From a bacterium (GTDB lineage Bacteria > Bdellovibrionota_C > UBA2361 > RFPC01): 64,000 nt of DNA. Below the pieces are notes generated by a model. That model saw only the letters and a list, made by a program, of their open reading frames with translations. It did no database searches and was not told where the DNA came from. Made by a program: the position numbers and the translations under genes. Position 1 is the stretch's first letter. Each line of letters begins with the position of its first letter. The DNA is taken from NCBI GenBank assembly GCA_030431715.1, contig JAUIIO010000005.1, positions 124,847 to 188,846 on the forward strand. The letters are read 5' to 3'. Positions 61,047-64,000 of the stretch are shown here, in pieces.

Positions 61047-61994
61047 CTAATGAGCGACGGCTTCTTTTTCTCTAAGAACCTTAAAGTCATTGGTCATAAA
61101 AGCAACCACGCCACCAAAAACACTCGTAACTGTTACGGCAAGTAACCAGATAGCTCCCATGGCTACGGCTTGCTCCTCTGTCATATAATTGTGAGCTTCG
61201 CCGCAGAAAAAGAAAACGTAAGCAGTTTCTCTTACTCCAAGTCCGTTCCAACTTATCGGAAGGCTACTTGCAATGTTTACAAACGGTATCACGATAAGGA
61301 GATACTGCCACGGAATGCTCGCACCGAGGCCGTAGGCGATAATGCCGTGGAGCACAATCTGAAGAACATGAAAGAGGAGGGAGAGGACTGATATCTGCAG
61401 AAGAGTTTTCGGATGAGTTGAGAAAAACTTTACGAGCGTCTCAACCTTTGCTCTTAGCTTGTTTGTTGCTGGAACGAGAAAGAGTAATATCTGTGGTCCC
61501 AGTAACCAACCTCCGGTGATGCTTACACCGATAAAGATAAGAAGATAGAGATACTGCGGATCTAGAGTCTGGTAGCCGAAAAGTAATGTTGAACAGAGGC
61601 CTAGGAGTGAGAGCACAGCCAGTCCGTGCGCGCGGTCAGCCACGACAGAGGTCAGGCTTTCGGTTTTAAGAGGCCGGCCTCCGGCTAGAAGCATTGCCCT
61701 AGTAAAGTCTCCCCCGAGTATCCCGAGGCCAAAGCAGTTCACGTACATACCTATAAAGTAAGCCTTAAGTGCCGTGGCTGCAGATGCTGAGACTCCACCA
61801 CTATTTGCCAGCACGTTCCACTTAATGGCGCTAAGAGCCTGACCCATGAGGTACCCCAGTACGACCACAAATGCTGTCCATACCGGAATGCTTTTAAGGG
61901 TTTGAATAAGACTTGAGAACTCAACAAGGCTCAGCACAATTGCGAGCATCAGGGCGCTAATAGCGATTTTAATAACAGACTTCGGGCTTACCAT
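61047..61994 (-). CDS. Flippase-like membrane protein (LPG synthase transmembrane/AglD family)
   Basis: 315 aa with about 8 hydrophobic segments. It matches the UPF0104/LPG_synthase_TM pattern: GGDFTRAMLLAGG, ADRAHGLAVL and, near the C-terminus, LPISWNGLGVRETAYVFFF. Relatives flip or modify lysyl-phosphatidylglycerol or polyprenyl lipids; this protein lacks the synthase domain. Likely inner membrane. It is convergent with mreB. Confidence 0.85.
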   Translation of the reverse strand: MVSPKSVIKIAISALMLAIVLSLVEFSSLIQTLKSIPVWTAFVVVLGYLMGQALSAIKWNVLANSGGVSASAATALKAYFIGMYVNCFGLGILGGDFTRAMLLAGGRPLKTESLTSVVADRAHGLAVLSLLGLCSTLLFGYQTLDPQYLYLLIFIGVSITGGWLLGPQILLFLVPATNKLRAKVETLVKFFSTHPKTLLQISVLSLLFHVLQIVLHGIIAYGLGASIPWQYLLIVIPFVNIASSLPISWNGLGVRETAYVFFFCGEAHNYMTEEQAVAMGAIWLLAVTVTSVFGGVVAFMTNDFKVLREKEAVAH

Positions 61995-62092
61995 AGCGTT
62001 CCTAGCCTACGTTAAGAGCGGAGTTGCCGCAAGCAGTGGCGAAGGGGTGCGTAAAATTGGATTTGGTGCGTGGCTATGGTATATAAACATGC

Positions 62093-62383
62093 ATGAACGT
62101 AGAAGATTTTAGGGATTCCTTAAGCAAAGAGACACCGCCAGAAGGACTGAGCGCCGAGCTTCAAGCGCTCTGGTATGACGCTAGGGGTGACTGGGATATG
62201 GCCCATAAGTGTGTCCAAGATGACTCTTCAACGGGAGCTGCTGAGATTCATGCTTATCTGCACCGTAAAGAGGGGGATCGTTCAAACGCCTCATACTGGT
62301 ATCGTCGCGCCGGGGTCACGTTCCCATCTATGACACTCACAGAGGAATGGGACGTAATGGCTACTAACCGATTATCTAAATAG
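62093..62383 (+). CDS. Small conserved protein with TPR-like repeat
   Basis: 96 aa. ELQALWYDARGDWDMAHKCVQD and HAYLHRKEGDRSNASYWYRRAG form two helix pairs, a pattern I recall from a widespread uncharacterised family of ~90-110 aa. The aromatic motif YWYRRAG is conserved in that recollection. It is 6 bp before the methylthiotransferase gene. Confidence 0.65.
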   Translation: MNVEDFRDSLSKETPPEGLSAELQALWYDARGDWDMAHKCVQDDSSTGAAEIHAYLHRKEGDRSNASYWYRRAGVTFPSMTLTEEWDVMATNRLSK

Positions 62384-62389
62384 TAAGTT

Positions 62390-63694
62390 ATGACTAAAAA
62401 GGTACAGTTTATAACCCAAGGGTGTAGCGCTAATCAGGCGGATTCTGAGGTCATGGCCGGGCTTCTACAGCAGGATGGCTATGAAGTCTGTGATGATGCT
62501 CCGCTAGTGGTTTTTAATACCTGTACCGTAAAGGGGCCAACAGAAACCTCTTTTGAATCAAAACTTGCTGAGCTTAAGGCTCAGGGCAAACAGGTTATTA
62601 TCGCTGGATGTATTCCGCAGTCTGATAAGAAGCACCGAGCTCTAAAGGGCCACAATCTTATCGGGACTTATGAGATCGATAGAATAGGGGAGATGGCGAA
62701 GCAGACTCAGGCCGGGGAGGAGCTGGTCTTACTCGGCAGGAAAAACCGCACAAGACTTGAGCTGCCTAAGATGAGAAGAGATAACGCCATTGAGGTCGTG
62801 CCTATATCGCATGGATGTCTTAGTAGCTGCACCTTTTGTAAGACCAAACACGCTCGTGGTGAGCTCTACTCCTATCAACCACAAGAGATCGTTCGCCATA
62901 TCAGTACTGCTGTATCCAACGGTGCACAGGAGATCTGGCTTACTTCTCAGGATAATTCTGCTTACGGTCTTGATATTGGATCAAACTTAGCAGCGCTGCT
63001 TGAAGAGATAGTTTCAATACCGAAAGATTTCATCGTACGTGTCGGGATGGCTAATCCTGATCACTTTAAGCACTTCTTCTCAGATTTCTTGCGTGTGATG
63101 CACCATGACAAGATATTTAAGTTTGTTCATATCCCGGTTCAAGCTGGTAGTGATGCCGTACTTGCTGATATGAAACGAGAGTACTCAGCTGACCTGTTTA
63201 GAGAGCAAGTCGCTGCGTTACGTGCTGAATTACCTCAGATTACTATAGGCACCGATATTATCTGTGGATTTCCTACTGAATCGGAGGATGATTTTTTGCA
63301 GACGCTCGAGCTTGTTAGAGACACACGCCCCGATGTGATAAATATATCACGCTATTGGCCGCGTCAGGGCACGCCTGCTGCAAAGCTTAAGCAGATTCCG
63401 GGAAGTGAAATTAAGGACCGTACAAGAAGGCTAACGGCTCTTTTTCAGCAGATCTCAGAAGAGAACAATAGAAATTGGATAGGGTGGGAAGGTGAAGTTT
63501 GCTTTCGAGAGCGTGGGAAAAACAATACGCTTGTTGGAAAGAACTTTGCATATAAGCAAGTCATAATAGACGATGCCGGCCGAGTTCCCGGAGATCGAGT
63601 ACGGGTACGTGTTGTAGATGCTGGAACGTTCGATTTGCGAGCTATCCCTCTTACCCAAGATCAACAGAGTGAAACTATAGGAGCAGTGGCATGA
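62390..63694 (+). CDS. tRNA methylthiotransferase of the e-MtaB (CDKAL1-like) type
   Basis: 434 aa. A radical-SAM enzyme that adds a methylthio group at the 2-position of a modified tRNA adenosine. N-terminal UPF0004 domain: FITQGCSANQADSEVMAG (first Cys), FNTCTVKGPTE and IIAGCIPQSD supply the three cluster cysteines. The radical-SAM motif is HGCLSSCTFCKTKHARGEL (CxxxCxxC). Then come EIWLTSQDNSAYG, HIPVQAGSDAVLADMKREY, DIICGFP and a C-terminal TRAM-like region. CKTKHARG and the SAYG block match archaeal/eukaryotic e-MtaB (t6A to ms2t6A) better than bacterial MiaB, RimO or MtaB as I know them. It overlaps the next gene by 4 bases. Confidence 0.85.
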   Translation: MTKKVQFITQGCSANQADSEVMAGLLQQDGYEVCDDAPLVVFNTCTVKGPTETSFESKLAELKAQGKQVIIAGCIPQSDKKHRALKGHNLIGTYEIDRIGEMAKQTQAGEELVLLGRKNRTRLELPKMRRDNAIEVVPISHGCLSSCTFCKTKHARGELYSYQPQEIVRHISTAVSNGAQEIWLTSQDNSAYGLDIGSNLAALLEEIVSIPKDFIVRVGMANPDHFKHFFSDFLRVMHHDKIFKFVHIPVQAGSDAVLADMKREYSADLFREQVAALRAELPQITIGTDIICGFPTESEDDFLQTLELVRDTRPDVINISRYWPRQGTPAAKLKQIPGSEIKDRTRRLTALFQQISEENNRNWIGWEGEVCFRERGKNNTLVGKNFAYKQVIIDDAGRVPGDRVRVRVVDAGTFDLRAIPLTQDQQSETIGAVA

Positions 63695-64000
63695 GTGAGA
63701 ATGCGGTAACGTATGAGAAGGCCGGAGTTAACATTGATACAGCTGATGCCACCAAGGCTCAGATGAAGAAGTCGCTCGATAACAAGAGCTCGCGAGTTCT
63801 AAACACCCTCGGTGCCTTCGCTTCCCTTGTTGACTTCTCATACGATGATATTGATGAGCCAGTGATTGTTATTAAGATGGAAGAACCTGGCTCCAAGCAG
63901 CTTTTAGCCGCGCAGCACGGACGTTTGCCTGACGTTGGCTACGATCTTATTCATCATCTTATTAATGACACGATCATGATGGGCGCCCGGCCGGTTGCTA
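63691..64000 (+). CDS. purM: PurM-like AIR synthase, truncated by the window edge
   Basis: 103 codons visible, open to the right edge. TYEKAGVNIDTADATKAQM matches the PurM start, and the later region LPDVGYDLIHHLINDTIMMGARPVA matches the segment after the active-site loop. The usual SNDGVGTKL loop is replaced by MEEPGSKQLLAAQHGRL, as in a diverged PurM subgroup. The product would be aminoimidazole ribotide from FGAM in purine synthesis, joining purA in that pathway. Confidence 0.75.
   Translation, partial: MSENAVTYEKAGVNIDTADATKAQMKKSLDNKSSRVLNTLGAFASLVDFSYDDIDEPVIVIKMEEPGSKQLLAAQHGRLPDVGYDLIHHLINDTIMMGARPVA

Overview
This 64 kb window (moderate GC) comes from the chromosome of a Gram-negative, flagellated, rod-shaped bacterium of uncertain, probably deep-branching affiliation. 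The evidence is LpxC (lipid A synthesis), MreB, flagellin and two filament-cap (FliD) genes, a large surface-polysaccharide locus, and housekeeping genes in conserved bacterial order (rimP-nusA-rnpM-infB-rbfA-nrnA-truB). Several genes are unusual for a well-studied lineage: LpxC carries an N-terminal response-regulator receiver domain; a tRNA methylthiotransferase looks like the archaeal/eukaryotic e-MtaB (CDKAL1) type; and a solitary Flp-type pilin lies beside a secreted M4 protease with eight calcium-loop (dockerin-like) repeats. I do not assign a phylum.

Layout. 0-8 kb: a truncated VirD4/TraG-like ATPase, two fliD paralogues on the minus strand, a metallo-beta-lactamase/beta-CASP ribonuclease, flagellin, and a GxxExxY nuclease-like gene between terminal inverted repeats. 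8-12.6 kb (minus): a VirD4/TraD-type coupling protein and a PAS/kinase-like/receiver protein. 12.7-21.2 kb: a polysaccharide cluster (four glycosyltransferases, a WcaJ-type initiating sugar transferase, UDP-glucose dehydrogenase and UDP-xylose synthase). 21.2-29.5 kb: lepA, a PPP-family phosphatase, photolyase, two tandem HD-like paralogues, and 6-phosphogluconate dehydrogenase. 29.6-40.3 kb: the translation/ribosome-maturation operon with a structured leader, then truB, purA and the receiver-lpxC fusion. 40.7-46 kb: a CHASE2 Ser/Thr kinase, the pilin and the protease. 46-58.4 kb: accessory genes, including a compositionally odd small membrane protein between 21-bp direct repeats, an HD protein, a GNAT acetyltransferase, a hotdog thioesterase, an ABC-2 export system, an SGNH hydrolase, an MFS transporter and several orphans. 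58.4-64 kb: a 3D-domain lipoprotein, Hbd, MreB, a flippase-like membrane protein, e-MtaB and the start of a PurM-like gene.

The most striking feature is what fills the spacers. Three unrelated families of short repeats cluster in a few intergenic islands: (i) hairpins built of CCT (left arm) and AGG (right arm) repeated every six bases; (ii) MITE-like inverted repeats starting TTAACCGC and built from 9-10 bp CGC(C)AAA units; (iii) a ~50 bp repeat starting GTCATTGCGAGGAGC. The terminal repeats of the GxxExxY gene have the same internal design as family (ii), suggesting an autonomous/non-autonomous pair. Around the islands, the adjoining 100-1500 bp of DNA, including the ends of coding regions, is strongly depleted of G and T on the plus strand (third codon positions nearly all A or C). 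This looks like a local strand-specific mutational footprint and is not explained by any annotated gene.
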